A stretch of 64,000 nt of DNA from Gammaproteobacteria bacterium (GCA_029882355.1 JAOUKV010000001.1:124001-188000), one strand, 5' to 3'. Counted from the first letter of the stretch, positions 1-10,282 are shown. A program made the numbers and translations. The notes: generated by a model not told the origin, from the sequence alone.

Positions 1-474
1 CTCGCTGACACGCAAACCTGTGGCGTAAAGTAATTCCAACATGGCTCTATCACGCAAACCAAGCTCGTCATCAACATCTGGCGCATCTAATAATTGCTCA
101 ACCTGAGTTTCATTAAGTGTTGAAGGTAAAGATTGCTCCGCTTTTGGTGATTCCAATAATTTGGTCGGATTTTCCTGAATTCGATGCTCACGCAACAAAA
201 AACCATAAAATCGACGCAACGATGACAATAATCTCGCTGCTGAACGAATTTTTGTACCGGATTTATGCTGTTGGTTTAAATAATTTTGAATAGAAAGTGT
301 ATCAGCCGTGCAAAACACCTTGCCCTGTTGGCTCAACCACAACGAAAAACCCGCTAAATCATTTCGATATGCGGCTAATGTATTTTCACTGAGTGCATTC
401 TCCATCCACAAATGATCAATGAATTGCTCCAGCAATTTTTGTTCATTAAGTGGCATTTGATCAGCTTTGGCCAT
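1..474 (-). CDS. xerD: Tyrosine recombinase XerD, 5' part (gene runs off the window)
   Basis: Reading leftwards from an ATG at 474 gives 158 codons that stay open to base 1, so only the N-terminal part is present. It holds the SAM-like core-binding domain of phage-type integrases (about residues 13-100, with ENTLAAYRNDL) and the start of the catalytic domain, including YATGLRVSE, whose Arg is the first catalytic residue of the family. The N-terminus and spacing match XerD better than XerC. Known role: with XerC it resolves chromosome dimers at dif during division, under FtsK control. The catalytic Tyr lies outside the window. The gene is read away from the H1-like gene and is separated from it by a terminator. 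Confidence 0.87.
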   Translation of the reverse strand, partial: MAKADQMPLNEQKLLEQFIDHLWMENALSENTLAAYRNDLAGFSLWLSQQGKVFCTADTLSIQNYLNQQHKSGTKIRSAARLLSSLRRFYGFLLREHRIQENPTKLLESPKAEQSLPSTLNETQVEQLLDAPDVDDELGLRDRAMLELLYATGLRVSE

Positions 475-506
475 AATACCCTTCAAAAACAATCATTATG
501 CAAACA

Positions 507-542
507 ATAAAAAAGGGGCATTCATCAACGACAAATGCCCCT
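507..542 (-). terminator. Intrinsic terminator after the H1-like gene
   Basis: A perfect 9-bp inverted repeat (514-522 with 534-542, AGGGGCATT/AATGCCCCT) is followed on the minus strand by a run of six T. It lies 34 bp beyond the stop of the Lys/Ala-rich gene and before xerD, so it should end that transcript and make xerD a separate unit. Confidence 0.75.
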
Positions 543-575
543 CCCAATAAGCTTTTAAGCTTAAACTTTTACGTC

Positions 576-1091
576 TTATTTCTTCTTAGCAGGACGTTTT
601 TTGCTTTTCTTCGCTCTAGCTGCTGCTCTCTTAGCTTTAGCTTTAGCCGCTGCTGCTGCTCTCTTCTCTTTAGCCTTATTGGCTTTTGCTACCTTGGCAT
701 CTTCTTTCTTAGTCCACTGCGCAACAAATGCCGCTATTGCAGCTTCTTTTCTCTTTGCTGTCTTCACAATTGCTTCTTTACGTTTTTTAGCTGCTGCCAC
801 TTCTGCTTTGGCTGCTGCTAAAGCTCTTTTCTTAGCTAGGATCGCTTTTTTCTTATCTGCGGCAGCTTTTTTCTTAGCTGCTGCTGCTTTTTTCTTAGCT
901 GCTGCTGCTTTTTTCTTAACGGCTGCTGCTTTTTTCTTAGCTGCTGCTGCTTTTTTCTTAGCTGCTGCTGCTTTTTTCTTAGCTGCAACATTAGATGTTT
1001 TCTTCTTTGCTACTTTAAGTTTTACTGTTTTCTTTTTTACTGCGCGTTTTGCGGTTGTTTTTTTCTTGCTTTTTGCTTTAGCTTTAGCCAT
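576..1091 (-). CDS. Histone H1-like Lys/Ala-rich DNA-binding protein
   Basis: The 171-residue protein is almost entirely Ala, Lys, Arg and Val. Residues about 35-83 are seven-residue repeats of the AAAAKKK type, and the tail again is rich in KAKRAAA-like segments ending in PAKKK. There is no signal peptide, membrane span or enzyme motif. The composition resembles bacterial histone H1-like proteins and the C-terminal domain of AlgP/AlgR3 from Pseudomonas, which bind DNA non-specifically or modulate transcription. That similarity is by composition, so nucleoid binding is an inference. The low-complexity region is encoded by 21-bp DNA repeats and probably varies in copy number between strains. 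The gene is monocistronic and ends at a terminator. Confidence 0.75.
   Translation of the reverse strand: MAKAKAKSKKKTTAKRAVKKKTVKLKVAKKKTSNVAAKKKAAAAKKKAAAAKKKAAAVKKKAAAAKKKAAAAKKKAAADKKKAILAKKRALAAAKAEVAAAKKRKEAIVKTAKRKEAAIAAFVAQWTKKEDAKVAKANKAKEKRAAAAAKAKAKRAAARAKKSKKRPAKKK
844..990 (-). repeat. Seven 21-bp tandem units inside the H1-like gene
   Basis: Consecutive 21-bp units start at 844, 865, 886, 907, 928, 949 and 970. The inner units differ by only a few bases and the outer ones are more diverged. Each encodes one KKKAAAA-type heptad. Because the unit length is a multiple of three, unit gain or loss by slippage would keep the frame. Confidence 0.85.
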
Positions 1092-1239
1092 CTTCGCATC
1101 CTCTTTGATAAGTTACATTCGTGAGTATAAAACGATATTTTAATTTAGCAATGTTTTTTTATTTTAAAAGTCACTTTTTTATGATAAAAATCAGACATTC
1201 ATAAATGTTTTTCACAAAAAACATTCCTCTAATTAAAAA

Positions 1240-2391
1240 TTAGAACTTAAATCCAGTTTGTACAAAGGCACCCAATGAATCTCCCGCACCAGCCATCACA
1301 GCAATATCCAGATTAAAACCTAACCATAGACCAATGCCTGCTGTTGTAATTACTTTTTTGTCATCACCTGAAAGTTCACCAGCAATATTTTTAATCATTC
1401 CAAGACGTAGCTGTAAAAAATCAAAAAAATCAACTTCCAGCCCCATAGATAAATTCTGTCGTTTTAAACCACTAAACGCACCGCCTGATAACACTGAATC
1501 ATTCTCAATCAAATCAAGATCTGCACCAATAGTTAAAAAATTACTCGCATAAGCAACGCCAATTTTTAACTGTGTATCAAATGATAAGTCAGCAGTACCA
1601 CCTGACGTTGTCAGAAAGGACATATCTTCCGTAATCATATTTTTAGCAACTAAACCTACTTGAATATTCTCGGTCACAGCCATAACTGCACCAATATCAA
1701 ACGTAGTAAAACTACCTAAATCCTGCACTGCATTATCAACCAGATCACTCAATCCTGTGTTCGCGGTTATAACTGACTCTACATAGCCTACAGCTTCTAC
1801 TGACACCATTTTAGGAGTCACGCCGATTGATACTTTCCTATCCATAAACTCAAAATCACGAGATATGGAAAAACCTACCTCAGTTGTCTTAGCTCCCACA
1901 ATGTTTAAAATATCAAACGCAGGATCGACCACTTGGGCTACATCAGTTGCAACGTTAGTCACGCCACCCGCAACGATCACATCTGTACGTGCACTAACAG
2001 ACATAGAATAAGTCTCACCAGAAAAACCTATTGCTAAAACAGTAGATAACTCAGGCGCTATCACCTTGCCATCGAGTTGTTGCGCCTCCCACAACATTGT
2101 ATTGGTGTCATTTGCAGATTCAGCTGACTGAAACCGGTCTATATTTTCGATCATGCCATCATTATCATTAAAATAACCACCAAGCCCTACTAACAACGAA
2201 AAATCGTCATCATCCTTCTGAAAAGATAACATCGCCGGATTGGCAAAAGGTGCTGTCGCAATGTCGGCAGTCGCTACACCAATATTACCCATACCTAAAG
2301 ATCTCGCCTCATAGGCAAATGACGCTGCAAGTACAGACTGAGAAACTACAGCTAATGCTGCCGCATAAAAGCCACTTTTAATTACATTCAT
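1240..2391 (-). CDS. TraF_2-type outer-membrane protein (OmpP1/FadL-like fold)
   Basis: 383 residues with an N-terminal signal peptide (cleavage after about residue 22, near VLAASFA). The mature N-terminus, with ARSLGMGNIGVATADIATAPFANPA, is the hallmark of the family annotated as conjugal transfer protein TraF (TraF_2), which has no demonstrated link to conjugation in most genomes. The rest alternates short polar and hydrophobic stretches and ends in a C-terminal aromatic (QTGFKF), as expected for an outer-membrane beta-barrel. AGGTGA precedes the start at suitable spacing. No transfer genes are nearby, so the family name should not be read as a function. An outer-membrane porin or transport role is an inference. 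Confidence 0.7.
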   Translation of the reverse strand: MNVIKSGFYAAALAVVSQSVLAASFAYEARSLGMGNIGVATADIATAPFANPAMLSFQKDDDDFSLLVGLGGYFNDNDGMIENIDRFQSAESANDTNTMLWEAQQLDGKVIAPELSTVLAIGFSGETYSMSVSARTDVIVAGGVTNVATDVAQVVDPAFDILNIVGAKTTEVGFSISRDFEFMDRKVSIGVTPKMVSVEAVGYVESVITANTGLSDLVDNAVQDLGSFTTFDIGAVMAVTENIQVGLVAKNMITEDMSFLTTSGGTADLSFDTQLKIGVAYASNFLTIGADLDLIENDSVLSGGAFSGLKRQNLSMGLEVDFFDFLQLRLGMIKNIAGELSGDDKKVITTAGIGLWLGFNLDIAVMAGAGDSLGAFVQTGFKF

Positions 2392-2524
2392 AAATCACCT
2401 TTTTCTATTTAATTACTAATTCGTTGAAGCTTATTGCATAGAAATACAATATCAAGCTTACTTGACATAGAATACACAACAACATAACAAACAAAACAAA
2501 CAAAACATTATAAATAATCAGCTT

Positions 2525-2977
2525 ATGAATAACGCAAATGAAACTCAGCCCTCTTTCTCTGGCGTTGGTTTATTACGCCGACTGATGGCCATATTTTACG
2601 ATCTGTTCTTACTAACAGCCATTCTTTTTCTAGCAACAGCTCTGGTAAATGCAACTAATCACGGTGAAGCTATTGATCAGAGCACGCTATATACTATGAT
2701 TTTACGTTTGCTACTTGGTGCACTTATTGTTTCATACTTCAGCTGGTTCTGGATACATGGCGGCCAAACATTGGGCATGAAAACCTGGAAAGTAAAATTA
2801 ATAAACAATGATTCTCAAGTTATCAACTGGAAGCAAGCGCTAACAAGGGAAATTACCGCTGTTATTTCATGGCTTTTTCTTGGACTGGGTTTTATCTGGT
2901 CTATTTTCGACAAACAAAATCGATGCTGGCACGATATAATTTCTAATACTTCACTTATTGATTTGAGAGAGAAATAA
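2525..2977 (+). CDS. RDD family membrane protein
   Basis: 150 residues with the RDD-domain layout: an N-terminal RRLMAIFYDLF segment (the Arg and Asp that name the family), a first membrane helix at about 25-45, a second at about 65-85, and a third near the C-terminus (about 113-130). The loop GQTLGMKTWKVKLIN between helices two and three is typical. The function of most RDD proteins is unknown; transport or ion homeostasis has been suggested for some. The gene stands alone on the plus strand, convergent with lptG, which ends 22 bp beyond. Confidence 0.8.
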   Translation: MNNANETQPSFSGVGLLRRLMAIFYDLFLLTAILFLATALVNATNHGEAIDQSTLYTMILRLLLGALIVSYFSWFWIHGGQTLGMKTWKVKLINNDSQVINWKQALTREITAVISWLFLGLGFIWSIFDKQNRCWHDIISNTSLIDLREK

Positions 2978-2999
2978 AGAATTGTTTCTCTACAGGGTG

Positions 3000-4064
3000 C
3001 TAACGTATGCGCCGAATCATAATAACGGTAATAATCGTAACAAAGACCAACGGTATTGAAGCACTAATTACCGGCATCACGTTATAAACCACTCCTAAAT
3101 GATTAATCGCTCGATTAAATATAAAGAATAAAATACCGAATAACAGCCCTATAACCACTCGCTGCCCGATGCCTCCCGATCTTGATGATGTGGTAAATAC
3201 CATAGGTATGGCAATCAATAACATGACCAGACAGGCCAATGGTGTAAACAATTTCATCCAGAATGCCAATTGATAGACCGCTGCATCCAGTTCATTTTCT
3301 TCCAGATATTCGCTGTACTGCATCAAAGAAAGTGCAGACATCTCCTCAGGCTCAAGCCTCAGTACTTCTAACAAATCTAATTTTATTAGACTTGACCACT
3401 CTTCACGCTTATTTTGATAGGTCTTAACCCCTGTCTCAGAAATCTCACTGTGTCTGACATTTCTCAACAACCAATGCCCATTCTGAAATGACGCACTCCG
3501 AGCATGGCTAGAGCGCTTCAATTTTCTATTTTCATCCAGCTGGTAAATACTAACATCCCGCAACTTCATATCAGGCATCACCGTTTTCACATTAAAGTAG
3601 CGGTTATCATCTCGCGCCCACAAACCATGCGCGCCACCCACTAACACATGTTCATCCATGGCGGCGGCGCGCAGGTTTCTAGCCATACTGGTTGCATACG
3701 GCGCAACAAACTCTCCCATCAAACCAACTAATATAGCTAGTACCAGACCCGTCTGTATTACCGAACGAATTATTCGAGACACTGTTATGCCTGAAGAACG
3801 CATCACTACTAACTCCGAATTAGTCGCCATCGCCCCCATTGAGATAAGCCCGCCTAATAAAATAATGGATGGTGCCAGATCGTATAATTTTTTTGGCAAA
3901 CTCAACAATACAAAAATTATCGCCTCCATCAAACCAAAGTCTTTGGTACCGATGTGTTCAAGCTGCCTGACAAAGTCGATGAAAAGAAAGAGTGCCGCGA
4001 AAACAAAAAGGACGCCAAGAGTAGTGCTTATAATAGAGCGTGCAATATAACGATCAATAATCAT
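3000..4064 (-). CDS. lptG: LPS export ABC transporter permease LptG
   Basis: 354 residues of the YjgP/YjgQ permease family. Membrane helices lie near the N-terminus (about 12-34), 55-80, 95-120 and in three C-terminal segments after about residue 270. Between them is the large periplasmic beta-jellyroll domain that passes LPS to LptC/LptA. The start IIDRYIARSI is the usual N-terminal amphipathic helix. LptG pairs with LptF and the LptB ATPase to extract LPS from the inner membrane. Its ATG overlaps the lptF stop by 4 bp, indicating translational coupling. It was assigned G rather than F from its second position in the operon. Confidence 0.92.
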   Translation of the reverse strand: MIIDRYIARSIISTTLGVLFVFAALFLFIDFVRQLEHIGTKDFGLMEAIIFVLLSLPKKLYDLAPSIILLGGLISMGAMATNSELVVMRSSGITVSRIIRSVIQTGLVLAILVGLMGEFVAPYATSMARNLRAAAMDEHVLVGGAHGLWARDDNRYFNVKTVMPDMKLRDVSIYQLDENRKLKRSSHARSASFQNGHWLLRNVRHSEISETGVKTYQNKREEWSSLIKLDLLEVLRLEPEEMSALSLMQYSEYLEENELDAAVYQLAFWMKLFTPLACLVMLLIAIPMVFTTSSRSGGIGQRVVIGLLFGILFFIFNRAINHLGVVYNVMPVISASIPLVFVTIITVIMIRRIR

Positions 4065-5182
4065 TGACTCATCACTCCATCATGTAACTTATTTTTTGGC
4101 TTACTACTTCGGAACACATGACCACTAAGCTTCAGTAAAACAAATAACAGGACCAGGGCGATAAAATGTACCCACCAGGTTCCAACCCAAACAGGAACGC
4201 GTTCTTTGATAATCCAGTTATAACTCATACTCAACAAGTTCGAATACACCAGATACAACAATATGGCCCAGGCCATATTGGCATAACGACCACTACGCGG
4301 TGTCGTCTGGCTCAGCGGTAATGCCAGCATAGCTATGATCAGGGTAGCAATCGGCACAGTTAAGCGCCACTGCAATTCGGCTTGATGCCGGGGCAGACCG
4401 GACTGCCATAACTGCTCACTGGGTGATGCCTTAACCGATAAAGTTGCCGCCACCTCTTTGGTACCAGGAATATAAATACCATACTGCTGATATTCAGTAA
4501 TTTTGTACTGACTGCTGCCGGCTTCACCTTCGTAATGTGTACCAGACTCCATCACCATGTAATTACGTCCATTTTTGTCGTGATGATTCTGTGCACGCTT
4601 TGCAATATCAACATGGGCAACATCATCGCGCATTTGCTGATAGAACACATGATCCATGACCTTCTTATCTTCACTCTGTGATTCCAGAAAGAAAATAGCA
4701 TTCCCTTCTCTAGATTGATTAAATCGTCCAGCAAACAGGGCACTGAGTTCAGTGCGACTTTTAATATCAGCCATCAGGCCATCACGGTGTCCAACTACAG
4801 AAGGAATTGCAAACAGGGTCAGGTAAAACATTAATAATGTTATTGGCAGCGCTACCAATAACAAAGGTCGATACCATTGGATGGGACCCAGCCCAGCTGA
4901 CATCACAGCTGTCATTTCGCTATCTTTATAGAGTCGACCAAAAGCCAGCAAAATACCCAGAAGCAAACTCAAGGGCACCAGCATGACAGTAAATTCATAA
5001 AAATTACTTAGTAATAGCGATAAGAACATATCAATTGGAATACGCCCATCCACTAACCATGCCAGTAAATGCACGGCATCGGCACTGATTACGACCATGA
5101 TGAGTACAAACAGAACAGACAACCAGGAAAAAATTATTTCCTGGGCGATATAACGATCGATAATCGACAAATGTTTTTTCAT
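4061..5182 (-). CDS. lptF: LPS export ABC transporter permease LptF
   Basis: About 373 residues from the chosen ATG at 5182, which gives the usual family start (MKKHLSIIDRYIAQEI). The frame is open up to an ATG at 5245, but the extra 21 residues have no family likeness and none of the candidate starts has a strong ribosome site. The layout matches LptG: N-terminal helices, a periplasmic jellyroll domain in the middle and C-terminal helices. It is the first gene of the lptFG operon and is divergent from pepA, as in many gammaproteobacteria. Function: inner-membrane half of the LptB2FG LPS extractor. Confidence 0.9.
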   Translation of the reverse strand: MKKHLSIIDRYIAQEIIFSWLSVLFVLIMVVISADAVHLLAWLVDGRIPIDMFLSLLLSNFYEFTVMLVPLSLLLGILLAFGRLYKDSEMTAVMSAGLGPIQWYRPLLLVALPITLLMFYLTLFAIPSVVGHRDGLMADIKSRTELSALFAGRFNQSREGNAIFFLESQSEDKKVMDHVFYQQMRDDVAHVDIAKRAQNHHDKNGRNYMVMESGTHYEGEAGSSQYKITEYQQYGIYIPGTKEVAATLSVKASPSEQLWQSGLPRHQAELQWRLTVPIATLIIAMLALPLSQTTPRSGRYANMAWAILLYLVYSNLLSMSYNWIIKERVPVWVGTWWVHFIALVLLFVLLKLSGHVFRSSKPKNKLHDGVMSQ

Positions 5183-5301
5183 AAATTTACTCATTACACT
5201 GGCATTATCACATTGACTACCCGACAATGCATTAATTGCATACAATCTACACCTAATAAAATACCAAATTAATAACTAAGCGAATATCTCTGGAGACACT
5301 C

Positions 5302-6810
5302 ATGGAATATACAGTTAAAAGTGGCAGCCCTGAAAAACAACGTATTGGATGTGTTGTCGCCGCTGTCTATGCCTCACGCAAACTATCACCTTCGGCTAAA
5401 ATTCTAGACGATGTCAGCGGTGGAGTAATATCTAATCTGGTTCGTCGAGGTGAATTAGAAGGTGATATAGGCCAGACTTTATTATTGCATAATGTTGAGA
5501 ATACACTCTGTGACCGCGTTCTATTGGTCGGTTGCGGTAAAGAAAAAGATCTCTCAACCCCGAACTTCCGCAAAATAAACCAGGCCATGGTTAAACGCCT
5601 GCAAGCCAGTGGCGCTACAGAAATCGCCTCCTATCTAACCGAAGCGCCAGTTAAACGTCGCGATATTACCTGGAAAATTGGCCAGTCCATCGAAGCCATT
5701 GATGAATGCCTGTATCATTTCAATCAACTTAAAAGCGACCAGAAACCACCTCGCCGTCCTTTAAGAAAGTTCATATTCAGCGTTTCCGGTCGTGGCCAGC
5801 TAACCGATGGCGAAGTCGCAGTCAGAAACAGCATGGCGATTTCTACGGGTATTAATCTCAGCAAGGATCTTTCCAATCTGCCAGGCAATATTTGTACGCC
5901 ATCTTATCTGGCAAAACAGGCCAGCGTCTTACAGGAGCAATACCTCAACATCAAAACGACAGTGCTCGAAGAAAATGAAATGGAAAAATTGGGTATGGGT
6001 GCCCTGCTCGCAGTTTCACGCGGTAGTCGTGAAGCGGGCAAACTCATTGCCGTTGAATATATGGCGGGAGATAAAGATCAAGCACCTATCGTACTAGTAG
6101 GGAAAGGTGTCACTTTTGATTCAGGTGGTATCAGCCTCAAACCCGGTGCAGGCATGGATGAGATGAAATACGATATGTGCGGCGCCGCCAGCGTACTTGG
6201 CACTATCGCTGCCTGTGCTGAATTACAATTACCAATGAACATTGTTGCCATTGTACCCACGGTTGAAAACATGCCCGGCGGCATTGCTATTAAACCTGGT
6301 GACATTGTCACCAGTATGTCTGGCACCACCATTGAAATTCTCAATACCGATGCCGAAGGCCGCCTAATTTTGTGTGACGCACTCACTTATGCTGCTAAAT
6401 ATGAGCCTGATGTGGTGATTGATGTTGCCACTTTGACAGGTGCATGCATTGTCGCACTGGGCGAACACCCTGCTGGATTATTAGGCAACCATAGCCCTCT
6501 CATCAACGATCTACTCAGCGCGGGTCAAAAAAGTGGTGACCGTTGTTGGGAACTGCCTTTATGGGATGATTATGATGAACAGCTTAAAAGTAATTTTGCC
6601 GACATTGCTAATATCGGTGGCAAAGGTGCCGGCACCATTACCGCCGCATGCTTCCTGTCGCGTTTCACCAAAAAATACCACTGGGCACATCTCGACATTG
6701 CGGGTGTCGCCTGGAAATCTGGCCATCATAAAGGTGCTACAGGACGTCCTGTCAGCCTGCTGATGCAATACATTCTTGATCGCTTTGAAGGAACACAGTC
6801 TGCAATGTAA
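5302..6810 (+). CDS. pepA: Leucyl aminopeptidase PepA (M17)
   Basis: 502 residues, the usual length. The C-terminal catalytic domain holds the M17 signature NTDAEGRL at residues 348-355 and the metal-binding segment GKGVTFDSGG (K268, D273), which ligate the two active-site divalent metals. It removes N-terminal Leu and other residues from peptides in the cytosol. In E. coli the protein also binds DNA as an accessory factor for Xer recombination and as a regulator of carAB. CTGGAG lies upstream of the ATG. It is divergent from lptF and leads towards valS, the conserved gammaproteobacterial order. Confidence 0.95.
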   Translation: MEYTVKSGSPEKQRIGCVVAAVYASRKLSPSAKILDDVSGGVISNLVRRGELEGDIGQTLLLHNVENTLCDRVLLVGCGKEKDLSTPNFRKINQAMVKRLQASGATEIASYLTEAPVKRRDITWKIGQSIEAIDECLYHFNQLKSDQKPPRRPLRKFIFSVSGRGQLTDGEVAVRNSMAISTGINLSKDLSNLPGNICTPSYLAKQASVLQEQYLNIKTTVLEENEMEKLGMGALLAVSRGSREAGKLIAVEYMAGDKDQAPIVLVGKGVTFDSGGISLKPGAGMDEMKYDMCGAASVLGTIAACAELQLPMNIVAIVPTVENMPGGIAIKPGDIVTSMSGTTIEILNTDAEGRLILCDALTYAAKYEPDVVIDVATLTGACIVALGEHPAGLLGNHSPLINDLLSAGQKSGDRCWELPLWDDYDEQLKSNFADIANIGGKGAGTITAACFLSRFTKKYHWAHLDIAGVAWKSGHHKGATGRPVSLLMQYILDRFEGTQSAM

Positions 6811-6918
6811 AAAATATGCTTTTTTATGTTATAAATAATCCATACTAAAAAAGCAATTACTCTATAGATCGTTATAATAGTTACAACGCATACCGGGATA
6901 ACTGAAACACTGGAAACC

Positions 6919-7317
6919 ATGTCCGAAGATAAACACAAAAATATCCCTGTATTGGACAATATCATTCAATCAGGAAGAGCCCAACCTGCTGCAGCGAAAA
7001 AAAACAGCGCCAATAGCAAAATCCAGAGCCCGCCTGTTGCTAAACGAAGTACTGGCGACCGTCGTCAGCTGGATCGCCGTAAGGCACAAACTACTCCTGT
7101 AGCAAATAAACCCGAACGCCGTGTTGCAGAACAACGTGTTGAACCACGCCGTACCAGCGACCAACGCCGCAATACCGAAATTGATCAACTGGCTGAAAAG
7201 ATCATGCAGGATATGATGCCCGATCTGGAACAACATTTATTCATGCAATTACGTTTCGAGCTGCAAAAATACATTCCAAAAATACTCAGTGAATTTAAAG
7301 ATAAGGACAAAGAATAA
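6919..7317 (+). CDS. Conserved basic protein of unknown function between pepA and valS
   Basis: 132 residues. The first 90 are hydrophilic, rich in Arg, Gln, Ala and Lys and probably disordered (repeated RRQLDRRK-like motifs). The last 45 are predicted helical and amphipathic (QLAEKIMQDMMPDLEQHLF onwards). There is no signal peptide. In Pseudomonas and relatives, pepA is followed by holC (polymerase III chi) and then a small protein of similar position before valS. This looks like the second of those, with holC absent. Function is not known. Confidence 0.65.
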   Translation: MSEDKHKNIPVLDNIIQSGRAQPAAAKKNSANSKIQSPPVAKRSTGDRRQLDRRKAQTTPVANKPERRVAEQRVEPRRTSDQRRNTEIDQLAEKIMQDMMPDLEQHLFMQLRFELQKYIPKILSEFKDKDKE

Positions 7318-7417
7318 GCAACACCGGTAGATCCCATCATGAGCACGCATACGGTATAATCTCCTGCTTTAAATCTGTCTCGCCGCAAAGGCCTTCTTGA
7401 ACGAAGCATATTCGCCC

Positions 7418-10270
7418 ATGGAAAAACCAAAAACCCTCGATACCCTCGAAAAAACCTATAACCCAAAAACCATCGAAAAGACCTGGTACAAGAACTGGGA
7501 AGAAAACGGTTATTTCGCCCCCCATCACAAGCCAGATACGAATGCTTATAGCATTATGATTCCACCGCCGAATGTCACCGGCAATCTGCATATGGGGCAT
7601 GGTTTTAATAATACCGTGATGGATACGCTGATCCGCTATCACCGCATGAAGGGCGACAACACGCTCTGGCAACCAGGCACCGATCACGCCGGTATCGCCA
7701 CACAAATGGTGGTTGAGCGCCAACTGGAAGCCGAAGGCAAAACGCGCCATGATTTAGGCCGCGATGACTTTATCGACCGAATCTGGGACTGGAAAGAAGA
7801 ATCCGGCGGTAATATTACCCGCCAGCTTCGTCGTCTTGGTTCATCTCTGGACTGGGAACACGAACGCTTCACCATGGATGATGGCCTGTCTGACTCGGTC
7901 AAAGAAGTATTTGTTCGTCTTTACGAAGAAGGCCTGATTTATCGTGGCAAACGATTAGTTAACTGGGATACCAAATTACACACTGCTGTTTCCGACCTGG
8001 AAGTTCTCAACGAAGAAGAAAACGGCCACATGTGGTACATGCGTTACCCGCTATCTAATGGACAGGGTCAATTAGTGGTAGCAACAACACGTCCTGAAAC
8101 ATTATTGGGTGACTGCGCAGTCGCAGTTAATCCCAACGACGAGCGTTACAAGCACATGATCGGTGAATTACTGGAACTGCCACTCACCGGTCGCAAGATT
8201 CCGATCATCGCTGACGAAGAGCACGTGGACCCAGAATTCGGTACCGGTTGCGTAAAAATCACCCCAGCTCACGATTTCAATGACTACGCCGTCTGGCAAC
8301 GTCACCGCGATGAAAGTGCTATCAGCGATCAAAAACATGGCGGTCTGATTAATATTTTCACCGTTGATGCGGCTATCCGCGAAAATGACGAAGATGAAAA
8401 CGAACTCATCCCTGCTAAATACATCGGCATGGATCGTTATGCAGCGCGTAAACAAATGGTCGCCGACCTAGATGCGCTGGGTTTGCTGGACAAAGTAGTT
8501 GATCATAAACTGGTGGTGCCTCGCGGTGATCGTTCCGGCACGGTGATCGAACCATTCCTCACCGATCAATGGTACGTCAAAGTTGCACCACTCGCCAAAC
8601 CTGCGATTGAAGCGGTAGAAAACGGCAGGATTCGTTTTGTGCCCGACAACTGGAAGAACACTTATTTTGACTGGATGAATAACATTCAGGACTGGTGCAT
8701 CAGTCGTCAAATCTGGTGGGGGCACCGTATTCCTGCCTGGTTCGATGAAGAAGGCAATATTTATGTTGGCCGCAACGAAGAAGAAGTGCGCGAAAAACAT
8801 AACCTCAATGACAAATATCCATTACGTCAGGATGAAGATGTACTCGACACCTGGTTTTCTTCTGCACTGTGGCCGTTTTCAACCACTGGCTGGCCTGAAG
8901 ATACGCAACGCCTGAAAGAATTTTATCCAACCAATGTTTTAGTCACTGGCTTCGATATTATTTTCTTCTGGGTGGCTCGCATGATTATGATGGGCCTGAA
9001 ATTCATGGACGATGTTCCCTTCCATGAAGTTTATGTTCACGGTTTAGTACGCGATTCCTACGGACAGAAAATGTCAAAATCAAAAGGTAACGTACTCGAC
9101 CCGATTGATTTGATCGACGGCATTGACCTGGAATCATTAGTGACAAAACGCACCGCCAACATGATGCAGCCGGAACTGGCGAAAAAAATTGAAAAACAAA
9201 CCCGCAAAGAATTCCCCGATGGCATTCCTGCATTCGGCACCGATGCCCTGCGTTTTACTTTTGCAGCTCTGGCGTCGACCGGTCGCGATGTGCGTTTTGA
9301 CTTGCAGCGCTTCGAAGGTTATCGCAACTTCTGCAACAAAATATGGAATGCAACACGTTATGTATTGATGCAAACCGAAGATAAAGATACCGGTATTGGT
9401 AATGACGAGGTTGAATTATCCCTCGCTGATCGCTGGATCATTTCCCGTTTGCAACGCGTTGAAGAAAACGTTGGATCTCACATCGAAAAATATCGTTTTG
9501 ACCTCGCCGCACAAGACCTGTTTTCCTTTGTATGGGAAGATTACTGTGACTGGTATCTGGAATTATCAAAACCCATTTTATTCAGCGATGAGACCTCAGA
9601 AGCGGCTCAACGTGGCACACGCCGAACATTGGTTCGCGTTCTGGAAACTATTTTACGTTTGAATCATCCGATCATGCCGTTTATTACCGAAGAACTCTGG
9701 CAAATGATCGCGCCGCTTGCAGGCAAGTCGGGTGACACCATCATGACGCAGCCGTATCCGATTGCCGACCAAAGCAAAGTAGATGAGACAGCCGAAGCTG
9801 AACTTGAATGGGTGAAAAATTTCATTACCGGCGTGCGTAAAATTCGTTCGGAGATGGATATTCCACCGGGAAAACCATTACCTGTTTTATTGCAGAATGC
9901 CAGCAACGAAGACAAAACCTGTTTCAACAGCAATCAGAATTTTATCGAAACATTAGCTAAGCTGGAATCGGTTGAATGGTTGAACGATGGTGATGCTGCA
10001 CCTGAATCGGCCATGGCCTTAGTGGGTGAAATGCAAATCTTAATTCCACTTGCAGGCTTGATCGATAAAGAAGCTGAACTGGCGCGTCTGGAAAAAGAAA
10101 TGGGCAAGCTGAGTATCAATATCGAAAAGGGTGAAGCTAAATTACAGAACCCCGGTTTTGTTGATAAGGCACCCGAAGCAGTGGTAGAAAAAGAACGTCA
10201 ACGTCTTGCTGAATTATCTAAATCTTTACAGCAATTACAGGAACAGGCAGTAAAAATTAGCGCCCTGTAA
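7418..10270 (+). CDS. valS: Valyl-tRNA synthetase
   Basis: 950 residues from ATG 7418. A TTG at 7397 in the same frame is a less likely start. The class I signature HMGH is at residue 58 and KMSKS at about residue 551. Between them lies the CP1 editing domain, which hydrolyses mischarged Thr-tRNA(Val). The tRNA-binding anticodon domain follows, and the last 65 residues form the ValS C-terminal coiled coil rich in Lys and Glu. It charges tRNA(Val) in the cytosol. The next gene starts 12 bp after the stop, so the two are likely co-transcribed. Confidence 0.97.
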   Translation: MEKPKTLDTLEKTYNPKTIEKTWYKNWEENGYFAPHHKPDTNAYSIMIPPPNVTGNLHMGHGFNNTVMDTLIRYHRMKGDNTLWQPGTDHAGIATQMVVERQLEAEGKTRHDLGRDDFIDRIWDWKEESGGNITRQLRRLGSSLDWEHERFTMDDGLSDSVKEVFVRLYEEGLIYRGKRLVNWDTKLHTAVSDLEVLNEEENGHMWYMRYPLSNGQGQLVVATTRPETLLGDCAVAVNPNDERYKHMIGELLELPLTGRKIPIIADEEHVDPEFGTGCVKITPAHDFNDYAVWQRHRDESAISDQKHGGLINIFTVDAAIRENDEDENELIPAKYIGMDRYAARKQMVADLDALGLLDKVVDHKLVVPRGDRSGTVIEPFLTDQWYVKVAPLAKPAIEAVENGRIRFVPDNWKNTYFDWMNNIQDWCISRQIWWGHRIPAWFDEEGNIYVGRNEEEVREKHNLNDKYPLRQDEDVLDTWFSSALWPFSTTGWPEDTQRLKEFYPTNVLVTGFDIIFFWVARMIMMGLKFMDDVPFHEVYVHGLVRDSYGQKMSKSKGNVLDPIDLIDGIDLESLVTKRTANMMQPELAKKIEKQTRKEFPDGIPAFGTDALRFTFAALASTGRDVRFDLQRFEGYRNFCNKIWNATRYVLMQTEDKDTGIGNDEVELSLADRWIISRLQRVEENVGSHIEKYRFDLAAQDLFSFVWEDYCDWYLELSKPILFSDETSEAAQRGTRRTLVRVLETILRLNHPIMPFITEELWQMIAPLAGKSGDTIMTQPYPIADQSKVDETAEAELEWVKNFITGVRKIRSEMDIPPGKPLPVLLQNASNEDKTCFNSNQNFIETLAKLESVEWLNDGDAAPESAMALVGEMQILIPLAGLIDKEAELARLEKEMGKLSINIEKGEAKLQNPGFVDKAPEAVVEKERQRLAELSKSLQQLQEQAVKISAL

Positions 10271-10282
10271 CAGGAGAATATT

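Noticed and set aside
1-474. XerD as an integrase of a mobile element
   Set aside because: The N-terminus matches housekeeping XerD, and there is no att repeat, tRNA or cargo gene beside it.
601-1143. A 180-codon plus-strand frame opposite the H1-like gene
   Set aside because: It is the mirror of the GC-skewed AAG/GCT repeats; it would encode a run of Phe, Leu and Ala without membrane-protein organisation or a ribosome site, while the minus frame has a known family composition and terminator.
1240-2391. A conjugation gene, from the family name TraF
   Set aside because: No other transfer genes lie nearby; the TraF_2 family is an outer-membrane family and its name is historical.
2968-2991. 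AGAGAAA/TTTCTCT inverted repeat between the RDD gene and lptG
   Set aside because: Short, AT-rich and without a T run on either strand, so terminator function is not supported.
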